The position numbers and the translations under genes are program-made. From Pseudomonas sp. St316 (GTDB taxonomy: Bacteria > Pseudomonadota > Gammaproteobacteria > Pseudomonadales > Pseudomonadaceae), in the NCBI RefSeq assembly GCF_018325905.1, contig NZ_AP021901.1, forward strand, positions 4,898,001 through 4,962,000: DNA of 64,000 nt, in the 5' to 3' direction. Numbering within the stretch: the stretch's first letter is position 1; the number at the start of each line of letters is the position of its first letter. The notes under the pieces are model-generated. The model made no database searches and was not told the DNA's origin. It worked only from the letters and a program-made list of their open reading frames with translations. Shown piece after piece: positions 16,803 to 26,759 of the stretch.

Positions 16803-18896
16803 TCAGTCCGGCTTGCCGTCAACGACGCCAGCGGTGTTATCCAGCAGGCTCTTGGTGGCGGTTTGCAGGAACGATTCGAGCTTGAGTTTCATCTGCGCAG
16901 TGTCCGCTGCATCCGGGATGATTTCCGCACTCGGATTGGCACCCAGCTCATAGCGATACATCTTCGGCGCCATTTCCTTTTCCTTCGGCAGTACCAGGAT
17001 CTGATCGTCGCGGATGATCGCCGTGGTCTGTTCGCTGCCCGACGGCTTGATCACACCAAAACCGGGATCGCCTTGCGGCAGGTTCAACAGGTCACGGCCC
17101 CAGCACTGGTTGCGCACTTGCCCACCGATCCGGCCCATGATGGTCGGTACGATGTCGACTTGGGTGCCCACGGTGTGGTTACGCTGGCCGAACTTTTCCT
17201 GGACGCCCGGGCCGATCAGCAGCATCGGCACGTTGAAACGGCCCAGGTCCATCTCGGTGATCTGGCGTTCGTTGCCAAAACCATGGTCGCCGACCACCAC
17301 GAACAGGGTTTCCTTGAAGTACGGCTCCTTGCGGGCCTTCTCGAAGAACTGACCCAGTGCCCAGTCGGCGTAGCGCATGGCGGTCAAGTGTTCGTTCAGG
17401 CTACCGCGGTCGGTGACCCGCTCCACTGGCAACGGTGTCGGCAGGGCATACGGCGTGTGGTTGGACAGGGTTTGCAGCAAGGCATAGAACGGCTTGCCGT
17501 TTTCCCGTGCCTTGAGCTCGATCAGGCCACGGTCGAACATGTCCTGGTCAGACACGCCCCAGGTCGGGTCGGAGAACACCGGGTTCACGAAGTCGTTACG
17601 CCCAATGAAATTCGTCATGCCCTGGCTGCTGAAGAACCCCGACTGGTTGTCCCAGGCGAAATCACCGTTGTAGACATACACGTCGTCGTAGTCACGGGCG
17701 CTGAGCAACTGCGGCAGGCCTGACAGCTTATGGCTGCCTTCCGGCGTCTGCATCAGGTATTCGAAACCCGGCAGGTTCGGGAAGCACGCCATGGTGGCGA
17801 ACATGCCCTGGTGGGTATGGGTACCGTTGGAGAAGAAACGGTCGAACAGCAGGCCTTCCTTGGACAGCTTGTCCAGGTAAGGCGTGATGTTGCCCGGCGC
17901 GCCCAGGGCGCCCACCGAGTGACCGGCCATGCTTTCCATGAGGATCACGACCACGTTCTTGATCGGCAGGGTCTTGTCCGCCGGCGGCGTGTAGTCGCGG
18001 CGCACGGCGGCGGTCTCGGCGTCCACCAGCTTGTCGTCGGGCATGACCAGCATGTCGCGCACGGTCTGCTGTGCCAGCGGTTGCTCAAGGGTGGCTTTCC
18101 AGATGTTGTCGCGGTCTTCGGACATCCGGCTCTTGGCCGCGGCCACCAGCGACAAGGTGCCGTTGAGGCCCAGCTGGTTGGCGAAGTTGGAGTCGGTGGT
18201 GTAGACGTCGCCCCAACGCAGGGGCGGGCCCTGGCGCAGGGTGCCACGGGCGGCGACCACGGCCACCAGCAGGCAGACGATGAACACCGCCACGCGTCCG
18301 TACCACGGCGCGACCTGGCGTGTGCCGATGCTGCCGCCACTGAACGGCCCACGGGGACGGGTTGCCCGGTCGGCGCCCTTGAACGCCAAGGCCAGAATGA
18401 CGGTGCCGACGGCCCAGGCCAGCAGGTAGCGCACCACTGGGAAACCGTACCAGAGCATGCTCATCACGGTTTTCGGGTCTTCCTTTACATACTGGAAGAC
18501 CAGGCCGTTGAGGCGCTGGTGGAATTCACGGTAGAAATCCATCTCCATCAAGCCCAGGAACAACGCGATGCTGGAAGTGACGGTCAGCCAGAAACGAAAG
18601 AACCCACGGGCCGCCATGGCCCTTGCGCTGAACAACGCCAGCAACAGCGGGACGCAGAGGTAGACCACCAGGCGCAAGTCGAAACGCAGGCCGTTGACGA
18701 AGGCTTCAACGAAGGTCGAGGCCGGCGTGTCGAGGATCATTTCGCGGTTATAGACCAGCAGCGCCACGCGCAGCAGGCTGAACATGACCATCATCACCAG
18801 GGCACAAAGCAACGTGTAGGCCAGGTGCGATTTGACGGTCGGTTGCAGCAGGCGATGCGTAGTACGCTGCTGACTCAGGGCGTCCGGGATTGCCAT
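16803..18896 (-). CDS. LTA synthase family sulfatase-fold membrane protein
   Basis: This protein of about 697 residues has five N-terminal membrane helices (within residues about 20-210) and a periplasmic sulfatase-fold domain. Active-site features are VVILMESMAGHS (metal Glu), SNGTHTHQGMF with the likely nucleophilic threonine, and VVVGDHGFGN (Asp/His ligands). In Gram-negatives such proteins transfer phosphoglycerol or phosphoethanolamine to periplasmic or membrane sugars (OpgB-like) rather than making lipoteichoic acid; which one is unknown. The ATG at 18896 was chosen over the frame start at 19004. It seems monocistronic, with about 280 bp upstream. Confidence 0.88.
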   Translation of the reverse strand: MAIPDALSQQRTTHRLLQPTVKSHLAYTLLCALVMMVMFSLLRVALLVYNREMILDTPASTFVEAFVNGLRFDLRLVVYLCVPLLLALFSARAMAARGFFRFWLTVTSSIALFLGLMEMDFYREFHQRLNGLVFQYVKEDPKTVMSMLWYGFPVVRYLLAWAVGTVILALAFKGADRATRPRGPFSGGSIGTRQVAPWYGRVAVFIVCLLVAVVAARGTLRQGPPLRWGDVYTTDSNFANQLGLNGTLSLVAAAKSRMSEDRDNIWKATLEQPLAQQTVRDMLVMPDDKLVDAETAAVRRDYTPPADKTLPIKNVVVILMESMAGHSVGALGAPGNITPYLDKLSKEGLLFDRFFSNGTHTHQGMFATMACFPNLPGFEYLMQTPEGSHKLSGLPQLLSARDYDDVYVYNGDFAWDNQSGFFSSQGMTNFIGRNDFVNPVFSDPTWGVSDQDMFDRGLIELKARENGKPFYALLQTLSNHTPYALPTPLPVERVTDRGSLNEHLTAMRYADWALGQFFEKARKEPYFKETLFVVVGDHGFGNERQITEMDLGRFNVPMLLIGPGVQEKFGQRNHTVGTQVDIVPTIMGRIGGQVRNQCWGRDLLNLPQGDPGFGVIKPSGSEQTTAIIRDDQILVLPKEKEMAPKMYRYELGANPSAEIIPDAADTAQMKLKLESFLQTATKSLLDNTAGVVDGKPD

Positions 18897-19173
18897 GTCG
18901 TTTAAGGACCCTATTGGAGTTTGAGTGACAAAAAGAAACAACGGCGCGCCCTCTGTTGACCAAAGCCTGGCCTCGGGGCTTGCGCGAGTGCGCAAATGTT
19001 GCACGAACGGCTATGGCATTGCCATTAAATAACCGACGGCGATATGAGCGCGGGGGATTGTCCGCAAGATTTTGTGAAAATTTCGTTCAAAGAATATCCA
19101 GAAACACAAAAAGCCCAGCCGGTGGCAAGGGATTTATCTGTGGATGCCCCCCTGGCTCCAGGGGGCCGGTGCT
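18897..19173. other. Intergenic region, LTA synthase-like gene and lipoprotein gene
   Basis: No coding frame is convincing in these 277 bp. Near the lipoprotein 3' end there is a G/C-rich inverted repeat (CCCCCTGG/CCAGGGGG, about 19148-19165) without a T run, possibly a weak stop signal for the ccm-lipoprotein transcript. The remainder must hold the promoter of the minus-strand gene starting at 18896. I could not fix its -35/-10 boxes. Confidence 0.5.
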
Positions 19174-19581
19174 TTAGTGGAATTGACGCCCAAGCCCCGC
19201 CGGCACGCCTTCGATGGTGGTGTCTTCCCAGGGCCCATTCGGGCTGACGGAACGGCTCCAACCGTTGCTCCAGCGGTAATAGGTCCGCTGGCGATAGAAC
19301 GTGTTCGTCTGGTTGTCCAGCACATAGACCCCCAACTTGGCGTCCCAATGGCTGTTGCCGCCCGGCGGTGGGGCGAAGCTGGCGGAAGTACGCGGCAGCG
19401 GTTTGGCCGGTTTGTTCGGGATGACAGGCTTGCCCGGCGCTGTGGACGGGACCGGTTTGCTGGTCGGGGTCGACGATGGGATCGGTGGCAGCGGCGCCGA
19501 GGGCTCCGACGGACGCTGGACCGCACAAGCGCTCAGGCCCATGACGAGCGTGAGCAGGGTGATACGAGCGATGGCGGTCAT
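19174..19581 (-). CDS. Small lipoprotein, proline-rich
   Basis: This 135-residue protein begins MTAIARITLLTLVMGLSAC, a lipoprotein signal with the lipobox LSAC. A Pro/Ser/Thr/Lys-rich linker follows (about 22-70), then a C-terminal domain with GGNSHWDAKLGVYVL and TFYRQRTYYRWSNGWSRS, rich in Trp and Tyr. No family with known function is recognised. It starts 14 bp after the ccmI stop and may be read from the ccm operon, but no link to cytochrome c assembly is known. The ATG at 19581 was chosen because the signal peptide starts there. Confidence 0.82.
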   Translation of the reverse strand: MTAIARITLLTLVMGLSACAVQRPSEPSAPLPPIPSSTPTSKPVPSTAPGKPVIPNKPAKPLPRTSASFAPPPGGNSHWDAKLGVYVLDNQTNTFYRQRTYYRWSNGWSRSVSPNGPWEDTTIEGVPAGLGRQFH

Positions 19582-19595
19582 GGTGCGAATTCCTG

Positions 19596-20798
19596 TTATT
19601 TGTCCGGGCTGTCGATAGTCAGTTGTTGCGGCGCCGTGGTGCTGCTCGCCAGGGGCTGGCTGCGGCCGATCCACTCACCGGCGGTCGGCTGGCCGGCACG
19701 GGAGATGCGCGCCACCAGTTGGACTTCGGGGAAGTTCGACAGTTTCAACTGCGGCATCATTGCGTCCGCGTCACCCAGCTCGACCGTGACCGGCAGATCG
19801 GCGACCGTCAGGCGCTTGGCGGCCAGCGGAGCGGGAGGGCCGGAAACGGCGCGGGCGAAGATGAACACACTGTCGCCCGGCTGCACCTTGGCCTTGAGTG
19901 CCGGCGCCAGGTCGACGCGCACCTTGAGCAGTGCCGCAGCCTTGGCCACAGGAACCTGGGCGACCTTGCCGCCACTGGCTTGCAGCTTCTCGGTGGCACG
20001 GGTAATGCCGCCCTGCAGCGCTTCACGGGATTTGTCGCCTTCGGGCAGTTCCACCAGCAGTCGCCCCCAGTAATCGATCGCGTCCTGATAGCGTTCGCCC
20101 TCAAAAGCGGCGATGCCCAACAGGCCGAGGCTGGTGACTTCCTTCGGATCGAGCTTCAGCGCTTCGTCGGTCAGGGCCTGGAGCTTGTCCGACCATTTCT
20201 TGCCGTCGGCAAAATACTGCGCCTGGGCCCATTGGCCCAGCAGTTCGGGTTGGCGGCCGGCCACCGCCACAGTGCGCTCGAAGACCTTCGCCGCGTCCGC
20301 GGGCCGATCCTGCGCCATGTAGGTACGCCCGAGAAAATACAGGCCCTCGGCGTTATCCGGTTGCGCCGCCACCGCACGTTCCAGGCGCAGGGTCATCTCT
20401 TCCATCGACTGCGGCGCTTGGGCGAACTCACGGGTCAGCTCGACCTTGTCGCTGGCGCCGAAATGCAGGTACAGCGCCAGGCCCAACACTGGCACCAGCA
20501 CGGCGGCGAGCAACGGCAACGGCTTGCCCAACCGGGATTCGCGCGGCGTATCGGCGCCCTCGGTGTCAGCGAGCAGTTCACGGGCGGCTTCAGCGCGACC
20601 GGTGTCCAGTTGCGCCGCGTTAAGCACACCCTCCTCCCGCTCAACCTGCAACTCGGCGACGCGTTCCTGATACAGCGCCACGTTGAGCGCGGTACGGTCT
20701 TCCTCGCGTTGAGCGCGACGACCACGCAGTACAGGGATCAACAGAAAACTCAGGGCAACCAGAAGAAGCAGACCTGCGGCGAGCCAGAAATCAATCAT
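19596..20798 (-). CDS. ccmI: Cytochrome c biogenesis protein CcmI (CycH)
   Basis: This 400-residue protein has two N-terminal membrane helices ([20 protein letters not shown] and one near residue 95) and TPR-like repeats in the periplasmic part (about 130-290, with [20 protein letters not shown]). CcmI binds apocytochrome c and presents it to CcmH/CcmF for haem attachment. It is the last ccm gene of the operon and overlaps the ccmH end by 8 bp. The domain after about residue 300 resembles the C-terminal portion seen in long CcmI proteins. Confidence 0.93.
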   Translation of the reverse strand: MIDFWLAAGLLLLVALSFLLIPVLRGRRAQREEDRTALNVALYQERVAELQVEREEGVLNAAQLDTGRAEAARELLADTEGADTPRESRLGKPLPLLAAVLVPVLGLALYLHFGASDKVELTREFAQAPQSMEEMTLRLERAVAAQPDNAEGLYFLGRTYMAQDRPADAAKVFERTVAVAGRQPELLGQWAQAQYFADGKKWSDKLQALTDEALKLDPKEVTSLGLLGIAAFEGERYQDAIDYWGRLLVELPEGDKSREALQGGITRATEKLQASGGKVAQVPVAKAAALLKVRVDLAPALKAKVQPGDSVFIFARAVSGPPAPLAAKRLTVADLPVTVELGDADAMMPQLKLSNFPEVQLVARISRAGQPTAGEWIGRSQPLASSTTAPQQLTIDSPDK

Positions 20799-21264
20799 GC
20801 TTGGTTTTATCCAACAGTTGGTCGAGGCGCTGGCGCTCATCGACAGAAAGCGTGTCCGGGGCGGCCGTGCGCTGGACCCGGCGGCGGCGCACGATCACTG
20901 CAATGACGACGAAACCACCGAACAACAGCCCGGCGGGGCCGAACCAGAGCAGCGCCGTCTTGGAGGACAGGGCGGGGTTGTAGCGCACGAACTCACCGTA
21001 GCGATCGACCATGAAATCGATGATCTGCTGGTTGTCCTTGCCCTCGCCGAGCATGCGGAAGATTTCCTTGCGCAGGTCGGCGGCAATCGGCGCGTTGGAG
21101 TCGGCGATGTCCTGGTTCTGGCACTTGGGGCAACGCAGTTCCTTGGTCAGTTCGCGAAACCGCTCGCGCTCGCCGTCGTTGGCGAATTCGTAGGCATCAA
21201 TGGCGGCGTGGGCCACACCGGCCAGGCTCAGGCCGAGGATGGCGGCCGCTAACCAGCGCTTCAT
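20791..21264 (-). CDS. ccmH: Cytochrome c maturation protein CcmH
   Basis: This 157-residue protein has a signal peptide (to about residue 20), the redox pair in LRCPKCQNQ (Cys near 44 and 47), and a membrane helix near residues 105-127. CcmH reduces or holds the apocytochrome CxxCH thiols for haem ligation together with CcmF, CcmG and CcmI. Its ATG shares ATGA with the ccmG stop. The family signature [10 protein letters not shown] is present. Confidence 0.96.
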   Translation of the reverse strand: MKRWLAAAILGLSLAGVAHAAIDAYEFANDGERERFRELTKELRCPKCQNQDIADSNAPIAADLRKEIFRMLGEGKDNQQIIDFMVDRYGEFVRYNPALSSKTALLWFGPAGLLFGGFVVIAVIVRRRRVQRTAAPDTLSVDERQRLDQLLDKTKHD

Positions 21265-21797
21265 GGCTTGGCCTCGTCCACCAGTGCCTGATACTTGGCG
21301 GCCAGTTTCTCGCGCCAGACCTGCTCGTCGATCACGCCGACGAACTTGTCGCGGATAACGCCCTTGGCATCGATGAAGAACGTTTCCGGCGCGCCGTAGA
21401 CACCCAGGTTCAGGCCCAGGGAGCCGTCTTCGTCACGAATGTCCAGTTGATACGGATTGTGGAACTCGGTCAGCCACTTCAGCGCGTCGGCTTTGACGTC
21501 CTTGTAATTGACGCCGTAGATCACCACGCCGTTCTGGGCCAGCTTGTTCAACACCGGATGCTCGACCCGGCAGGAGATGCACCAGGTGCCCCATACGTTG
21601 ACCAGCGCCGGCTTGCCCAGCAGGTCGGCACGGGTCAGGGTCTTGTCACCTTGCACCGAGGGCAGGGAAAACTCCGGGAACGGCTTGCCGATCATCGCCG
21701 AGGGCAACTCGGTCGGATTCAGGTACAGCCCTCGGTACAAAAACACCGCCATCAGCAGGAACAGCGCCAACGGCACCAACATCAACCAACGCTTCAT
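21261..21797 (-). CDS. ccmG: Thiol:disulfide interchange protein CcmG/DsbE
   Basis: This 178-residue protein is anchored by an N-terminal helix (LMLVPLALFLLMAVFLYRGLY) and has a periplasmic thioredoxin fold with WGTWCISCRVEHP (WCxxC) at about residues 72-84 and the cis-proline region YGAPETFFIDAKG. It reduces disulfides of apocytochrome c using electrons passed through CcdA/DsbD. It overlaps ccmF and ccmH by 4 bp on each side, typical of ccm operons. Confidence 0.96.
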   Translation of the reverse strand: MKRWLMLVPLALFLLMAVFLYRGLYLNPTELPSAMIGKPFPEFSLPSVQGDKTLTRADLLGKPALVNVWGTWCISCRVEHPVLNKLAQNGVVIYGVNYKDVKADALKWLTEFHNPYQLDIRDEDGSLGLNLGVYGAPETFFIDAKGVIRDKFVGVIDEQVWREKLAAKYQALVDEAKP

Positions 21798-23782
21798 GCC
21801 GTGGCTCCCGTCACGCCCAGGGCTTCACGCACCCGGGTTTTCACTTTGACTCGATAACGCCGATCCAGCGCCGCCAGCACCCCACCCAGGCCAGTGAGCA
21901 AGCCACCGAACCAGATCCAGCGCACGAACGGCTTGACATGGACCCGCACCGCCCACGCGCCGTCGCCCAGGGACTCGCCCAGCGCCACATAGAGATCGCG
22001 GGTGAAACCGGCATCGATGCCGGCTTCGGTCATGACCGAGTTCTGCACGGTATAGAGACGTTTTTCCGGGTGCAGCACGGTGATTTCCTGGCCGTCGCGA
22101 ATGACTCGTACGGTGCCTTTGTCGGACGTGAAGTTCGGGCCCTCGAAATGTTTGGCGCCCTCGAAAACGAACTGATACCCGGCCAGCTCCATGGACTCAC
22201 CCGGCGCCAGGCGCAGGTCGCGCTCGGCGCTGTTCTGGCTGGACAGCACCACGCCCAGGGCGCAGACGGCGATGCCCAGGTGGGCGACCTGCATACCCCA
22301 GTAACTGCGGGTCAGGGTCGGCAGGCCTTTGATCAGGCCTTTGTGTCGGGTCTTGTCGAAAATGTCGCGTACCCCCGCCAGTAACACCCAGGCCGCCAGC
22401 ACGAACGTCGCCAGTACCGCCCAGTTGAAGTCGCCATACGCCACGCCGGCCACCACGGCCAGGGCCGCCGTACCCAGCAGCACCGGGGTCAACATGCCCA
22501 GCAGCCACTTGACCGGAGTGTCTTTCCAGCGCACCAGCATGCCGATGGCCATCACCACCATCAGGATCGCCATCAGCGGGATGAACAACGCGTTGAAGTA
22601 CGGCGGGCCGACCGACAGCTTGGCGCCGGACAACGCATCGAGCACCAGTGGGTACAACGTCCCCAGCAGGATCATCGACGCGGCCACCACCAGCACCAGG
22701 TTATTGCCCAGCAACAGGGTTTCCCGCGACCAGAGGTTGAAGCCGACCTGGCTCTTGACCACCGGCGCACGCAGGGCGAACAGCGTCAGCGAACCACCGA
22801 CCACGAACAACAGGAACATCAGGATGAACACGCCTCGCTCAGGGTCCGAGGCGAAGGCATGCACCGAGGTCAACACGCCGGAGCGCACCAGGAACGTCCC
22901 CAGCAGGCTCAGCGAGAACGCCGCGATGGCCAGCAGCACGGTCCAACTCTTGAACACACCGCGTTTTTCCGTGACGGCCAGGGAGTGGATCAGCGCCGTG
23001 CCCACCAACCAGGGCATGAACGAGGCGTTTTCCACCGGATCCCAGAACCACCAGCCGCCCCAGCCGAGCTCGTAGTAGGCCCACCACGAGCCGAGGGTGA
23101 TGCCGATGCCGAGGAAGGCCCAGGCAACGATGGTCCACGGACGCGACCAGCGTGCCCACGCAGCATCGAGGCGTCCACCGAGCAAAGCGGCGATGGCGAA
23201 GGAGAAGGCGACGGAGAAGCCGACGTAGCCCATGTAGAGCATCGGCGGATGAACGATCAGGCCGATGTCTTGCAACAACGGGTTGAGGTCGCGGCCATCC
23301 GTCGGCATCTGTGGCAGGATGCGCTCGAACGGGTTGGAGGTGACGATCAAAAACAGCAGGAAACCGGTGCTGATCATGCCCATCACCGCCAGCACCCGGG
23401 CCAGCATCACCTGGGGCAACTGCCGGGAGAACACCGAGACGGCGAAAGTCCAGCCGGCAAGGATCAACGCCCAGAGCAACAGCGATCCCTCATGGGCGCC
23501 CCACACCGCGCTGAACTTGTAGTACCAGGGCAAGGCGCTGTTGGAGTTGCTGGCGACGTATTCCACGGAGAAATCGTCGGTCATGAACGCATAGGTCAAG
23601 CAGCCGAAGGCGAACAGCATAAAAGCAAACTGCCCCCACGCCGCTGGCTGGGCCAGGCTCATCCACAAACGGTCGCCGCGCCAGGCTCCCAGCAACGGCA
23701 CCACGGCTTGCACCAGGGCAAAGCACAGGGCCAGGATCATCGCCAGGTGGCCCAATTCGGGAATAAAGATGCCGGTAGTCAT
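21794..23782 (-). CDS. ccmF: Haem lyase CcmF
   Basis: This 662-residue polytopic membrane protein has the tryptophan-rich signature WGGWWFWDPVENASFMPW (around residues 227-244) and histidines such as LIVHPPMLYMGY for haem axial ligation. CcmF receives haem from holo-CcmE and attaches it to apocytochrome c. About 14-15 membrane helices are visible as hydrophobic stretches. The start at 23782 is 3 bp from the ccmE stop. Confidence 0.97.
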   Translation of the reverse strand: MTTGIFIPELGHLAMILALCFALVQAVVPLLGAWRGDRLWMSLAQPAAWGQFAFMLFAFGCLTYAFMTDDFSVEYVASNSNSALPWYYKFSAVWGAHEGSLLLWALILAGWTFAVSVFSRQLPQVMLARVLAVMGMISTGFLLFLIVTSNPFERILPQMPTDGRDLNPLLQDIGLIVHPPMLYMGYVGFSVAFSFAIAALLGGRLDAAWARWSRPWTIVAWAFLGIGITLGSWWAYYELGWGGWWFWDPVENASFMPWLVGTALIHSLAVTEKRGVFKSWTVLLAIAAFSLSLLGTFLVRSGVLTSVHAFASDPERGVFILMFLLFVVGGSLTLFALRAPVVKSQVGFNLWSRETLLLGNNLVLVVAASMILLGTLYPLVLDALSGAKLSVGPPYFNALFIPLMAILMVVMAIGMLVRWKDTPVKWLLGMLTPVLLGTAALAVVAGVAYGDFNWAVLATFVLAAWVLLAGVRDIFDKTRHKGLIKGLPTLTRSYWGMQVAHLGIAVCALGVVLSSQNSAERDLRLAPGESMELAGYQFVFEGAKHFEGPNFTSDKGTVRVIRDGQEITVLHPEKRLYTVQNSVMTEAGIDAGFTRDLYVALGESLGDGAWAVRVHVKPFVRWIWFGGLLTGLGGVLAALDRRYRVKVKTRVREALGVTGATA

Positions 23783-23785
23783 CGA

Positions 23786-24241
23786 TCAACCCTCCTTCAC
23801 GGGAGCGGGTGCCGACTGGCCGCTGTCTTTCAGAGCCTTGGTCACTTCCGGCGGCATGTATTTTTCGTCGTGCTTGGCCAGCACTTCATCAGCCACCACC
23901 ACGCCGTCGGCGTTGATCTTGCCCAGGGCGACGATGCCCTGCCCTTCGCGGAACAGGTCCGGGAGGATGCCGCGATAGGTAATGGTCACGGTCTTGTTGA
24001 AGTCGGTGACATTGAACTTCACGTCCAGGGAATCCCCGGAGCGCTCCAGCGAGCCTTTTTCCACCATGCCGCCGGCGCGGATGCGGGTGTCCTTGGGTGC
24101 TTCGCCGCTGGCGATCTGGGTCGGGGTGTAGAACAGGTTGATGTTCTGCTTCAAGGCGCTCAGAGCCAGGGCGACCGCGGCACCGACACCCACCAGGATC
24201 GCAAGAATGATGACAAGACGTTTTTTGCGCAGCGGATTCAC
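23786..24241 (-). CDS. ccmE: Haem chaperone CcmE
   Basis: This 151-residue protein has an N-terminal membrane anchor ([22 protein letters not shown]) and an OB-fold periplasmic domain. [14 protein letters not shown] contains the histidine that binds haem covalently (HxxxY motif). It accepts haem from CcmABCD and delivers it to CcmF. The C-terminal tail is charged and proline-rich. Its ATG overlaps the ccmD stop by 4 bp. Confidence 0.97.
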   Translation of the reverse strand: MNPLRKKRLVIILAILVGVGAAVALALSALKQNINLFYTPTQIASGEAPKDTRIRAGGMVEKGSLERSGDSLDVKFNVTDFNKTVTITYRGILPDLFREGQGIVALGKINADGVVVADEVLAKHDEKYMPPEVTKALKDSGQSAPAPVKEG

Positions 24242-24414
24242 TGACCGTTCTCCCGGCGCAGACGACGCGCCTCTTGTTGCAGATACCGCTTGCGGGCCAG
24301 GATCGGCACCGCCACGTTGAGGGCCAGCACCACCAGGCAGATGCCATAGGCTGACCAGACATACAGGCCATGATGGCCCATGGCGAGGAAATCGCCGAAT
24401 GAAGCGAAACTCAT
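24238..24414 (-). CDS. ccmD: Haem exporter protein CcmD
   Basis: This 58-residue single-span membrane protein starts [20 protein letters not shown] and continues with [20 protein letters not shown] and a basic tail. CcmD helps release holo-CcmE from the CcmABC complex. The open frame extends to 24630, but only the part from the ATG at 24414 is CcmD-like. It overlaps the ccmC stop by 4 bp. Confidence 0.95.
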   Translation of the reverse strand: MSFASFGDFLAMGHHGLYVWSAYGICLVVLALNVAVPILARKRYLQQEARRLRRENGQ

Positions 24415-25166
24415 CGAGCGGCCTCCAGGCTGTTCTGTACTTCGGCCTTGACCCAACTGGCCCGGGACTCGCGCTTGAGCACTTCCAGGCGCATGCGCAG
24501 CAACAGGACCGCGCCGAAGAAACAGTAGAAACCCAACACGGTCAGCAACAGCGGCAGCCACATTTCGACGGGCATCGCCGGTTTTTCGGTCAGGGTGAAG
24601 GTTGCGCCCTGGTGCAGGGTGTTCCACCACTCCACCGAGTACTTGATGATCGGGATGTTGATCACGCCGACAATCGCCAGTACCGCGCAGGCCTTGGCGG
24701 CACTGTCACGATTGCTGATGGCGTTGCCCAGCGCAATAAGACCGAAGTACAGGAACAGCAGGATCAGCATCGACGTCAGTCGTGCATCCCAGACCCACCA
24801 CGAACCCCAGGTCGGCTTGCCCCAGATGGCCCCGGTGACCAGTGCCACGGCGGTCATCCAGGCACCGATGGGCGCGGCGCATTGCAGGGCCACGTCGGCC
24901 AGCTTCATCTTCCACACCAGCCCGACCACACCGCACACCGCCAGCATCACGTAGACGGACTGGGCCAGCATCGCCGTGGGCACGTGGATGTAGATGATGC
25001 GGAAGCTGTTGCCTTGCTGATAGTCCGGCGGCGCGAAGGCCAGGCCCCAGACCACGCCAGAACCAATCAGCAACAGCGCCGCGATGCTCAACCATGGGAG
25101 CAGTTTGCCACTGATGCCGTAGAACCACTTGGGTGAGCCGAGCTTGTGAAACCAGGTCCAGTTCAT
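24411..25166 (-). CDS. ccmC: Haem export protein CcmC
   Basis: This 251-residue protein has six membrane helices and the WWD haem-binding signature [13 protein letters not shown] (about residues 121-133). CcmC loads haem on CcmE. The ATG at 25166 (MNWTWFHKL) is preferred over one at 25181. Upstream to ccmB there is a gap of about 94 bp, the largest in the operon; I see no clear structure in it. Confidence 0.96.
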   Translation of the reverse strand: MNWTWFHKLGSPKWFYGISGKLLPWLSIAALLLIGSGVVWGLAFAPPDYQQGNSFRIIYIHVPTAMLAQSVYVMLAVCGVVGLVWKMKLADVALQCAAPIGAWMTAVALVTGAIWGKPTWGSWWVWDARLTSMLILLFLYFGLIALGNAISNRDSAAKACAVLAIVGVINIPIIKYSVEWWNTLHQGATFTLTEKPAMPVEMWLPLLLTVLGFYCFFGAVLLLRMRLEVLKRESRASWVKAEVQNSLEAAR

Positions 25167-25260
25167 TGCTGTTTCCATCACGGTTGCGGCTCGCCGTCAC
25201 GAACCGCCGGGGCAGCCTTTACTTCCAAAGAAGTGGTCAGTTTTTGACCAGGCCTCGTTA

Positions 25261-25929
25261 TTATTCGCCGACGCTGATCTTCAGGCCAGCGGCTATTGCA
25301 AAGGGTGTCAGGGTTATCGCCAGGGCGGTCAGGCTCCCAAGCCACAGCAGATAACCGGTCGCGGGCATGCCTTGCAACGCCGCTTGCAAGGCACCACTGC
25401 CCAGGATCAGGACCGGGATATACAACGGCAGGATCAGCAGCGCCAGCAACAGGCCGCCGCGCTTCAACCCAACCGTCAACGCCGCGCCCACCGCACCGAG
25501 CAGGCTCAGCACCGGCGTGCCCAGCAGCAGCGATACCAATAGCACCGGCATGCATGCACCGGGCAGCCCCAGCATCATCGCCAGCAGTGGCGAGAGCAAT
25601 ACCAGTGCCAGCCCGGAAAAAACCCAGTGTGCCAGTACCTTGGCCAAAACCAGAAGGGCCAGGGGGTGCGACGAAAGGACCCACTGTTCCAGTGAACCGT
25701 CTTCGAAATCACTGCGGAAAAGCCCGTCCAGCGAGAGCAGGACCGATAAAAGCGCGGCGACCCAGACCAGCCCCGGAGACAAGGTTTGCAACAATTGAGT
25801 CTCCGGCCCGACCGCCAACGGGAACAATGCAATGACAATGGCGAAGAACACCAGTGGATTGGCCAATTCGGCCGGACGACGGAACAGCAAGCGCGCCTCG
25901 CGGGCAAGCAACAGGCCAAACACACTCAT
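25261..25929 (-). CDS. ccmB: Haem exporter permease CcmB
   Basis: This 222-residue protein has six hydrophobic helices and the conserved block [14 protein letters not shown] near residue 75, diagnostic of CcmB. It is the permease paired with the CcmA ATPase; the CcmABCD complex frees CcmE-bound haem. Its ATG overlaps the ccmA stop by 4 bp. Confidence 0.96.
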   Translation of the reverse strand: MSVFGLLLAREARLLFRRPAELANPLVFFAIVIALFPLAVGPETQLLQTLSPGLVWVAALLSVLLSLDGLFRSDFEDGSLEQWVLSSHPLALLVLAKVLAHWVFSGLALVLLSPLLAMMLGLPGACMPVLLVSLLLGTPVLSLLGAVGAALTVGLKRGGLLLALLILPLYIPVLILGSGALQAALQGMPATGYLLWLGSLTALAITLTPFAIAAGLKISVGE

Positions 25930-26561
25930 ACGGCCCAGTTCCCCAGATCAATGTTGCGATAACCGGCCGGCATCCGCGCCAGCGTATGGTGGGTGGTCAA
26001 GAGCACCATGCCGCCGTTTTCACAGTGCCGGGCCAGATGCTCCTCGAGCTGCGCGACGCCCTGCTTGTCCAGGGCGGTGAACGGCTCATCGAGAATCCAC
26101 AACGGGGGGCTGTCCAGGTACAGCCGGGCCAGGGCCACTCGGCGTTGTTGACCGGCAGACAAGGTGTGGCTCGGCACGTCTTCGAAACCGCGCAACCCTA
26201 CCGCCGCCAACGCCTGCCAGATCGCCTCGCGCCCTACCGGCGTATGCAATGCGCAGAGCCAACTGAGGTTCTCTTCGGGGGTCAGCAAATCCTTGATGCC
26301 GGCGGCATGGCCGATCCAGAGCAGGTTGCGAGCCAGTTCGCTGCGCTGGCTGTGCAAGGGCTGACCATTGAGCAAAACCTGGCCTGCGGTGGGTTGCATC
26401 AACCCGGCCAGCAGGCGCAGCAGGCTGGTCTTGCCGCTGCCGTTGGGACCACTGATTTGCACCATATCGCCACGCGAGAGTCTCAATTCGAGATTTTCGA
26501 AAAGCAGTCGCAAGTCTCGCTCACAGGCGAGGCCGACGGTTTGCAGGAGAGGACTGGTCAA
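25926..26561 (-). CDS. ccmA: Cytochrome c biogenesis ATP-binding protein CcmA
   Basis: This 211-residue ABC ATPase has Walker [11 protein letters not shown] (about 38-47), the signature [13 protein letters not shown] and Walker [13 protein letters not shown]. It powers the CcmABCD complex. It is the first ccm gene, so the promoter must lie in the roughly 200-bp region shared with the divergent fliK-like gene. The operon order ccmABCDEFGHI is complete. Confidence 0.97.
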   Translation of the reverse strand: MTSPLLQTVGLACERDLRLLFENLELRLSRGDMVQISGPNGSGKTSLLRLLAGLMQPTAGQVLLNGQPLHSQRSELARNLLWIGHAAGIKDLLTPEENLSWLCALHTPVGREAIWQALAAVGLRGFEDVPSHTLSAGQQRRVALARLYLDSPPLWILDEPFTALDKQGVAQLEEHLARHCENGGMVLLTTHHTLARMPAGYRNIDLGNWAV

Positions 26562-26759
26562 GGGATCGCGGGCCTTATACGGTTCAAGTCGGCGGTGCAG
26601 TGGCCGTTAAAGAGGTGCAGCATAGATGCTTTGACGGCCTGTTCCACAGAGCTGCGTCAAACAATTGCGAGGTTTTCGCCACGCCCTGAAAGACGGCCGG
26701 CATTATACATGCCCTAACCTACTCTCAAGAGCGCTTATTTCCCCAAGGTAAGACCGCAA

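Noticed and set aside
16803..18896. Lipoteichoic acid synthesis
   Set aside because: The fold matches the LTA synthase family, but the organism is Gram-negative, so a periplasmic transferase is more likely than true lipoteichoic acid synthesis.
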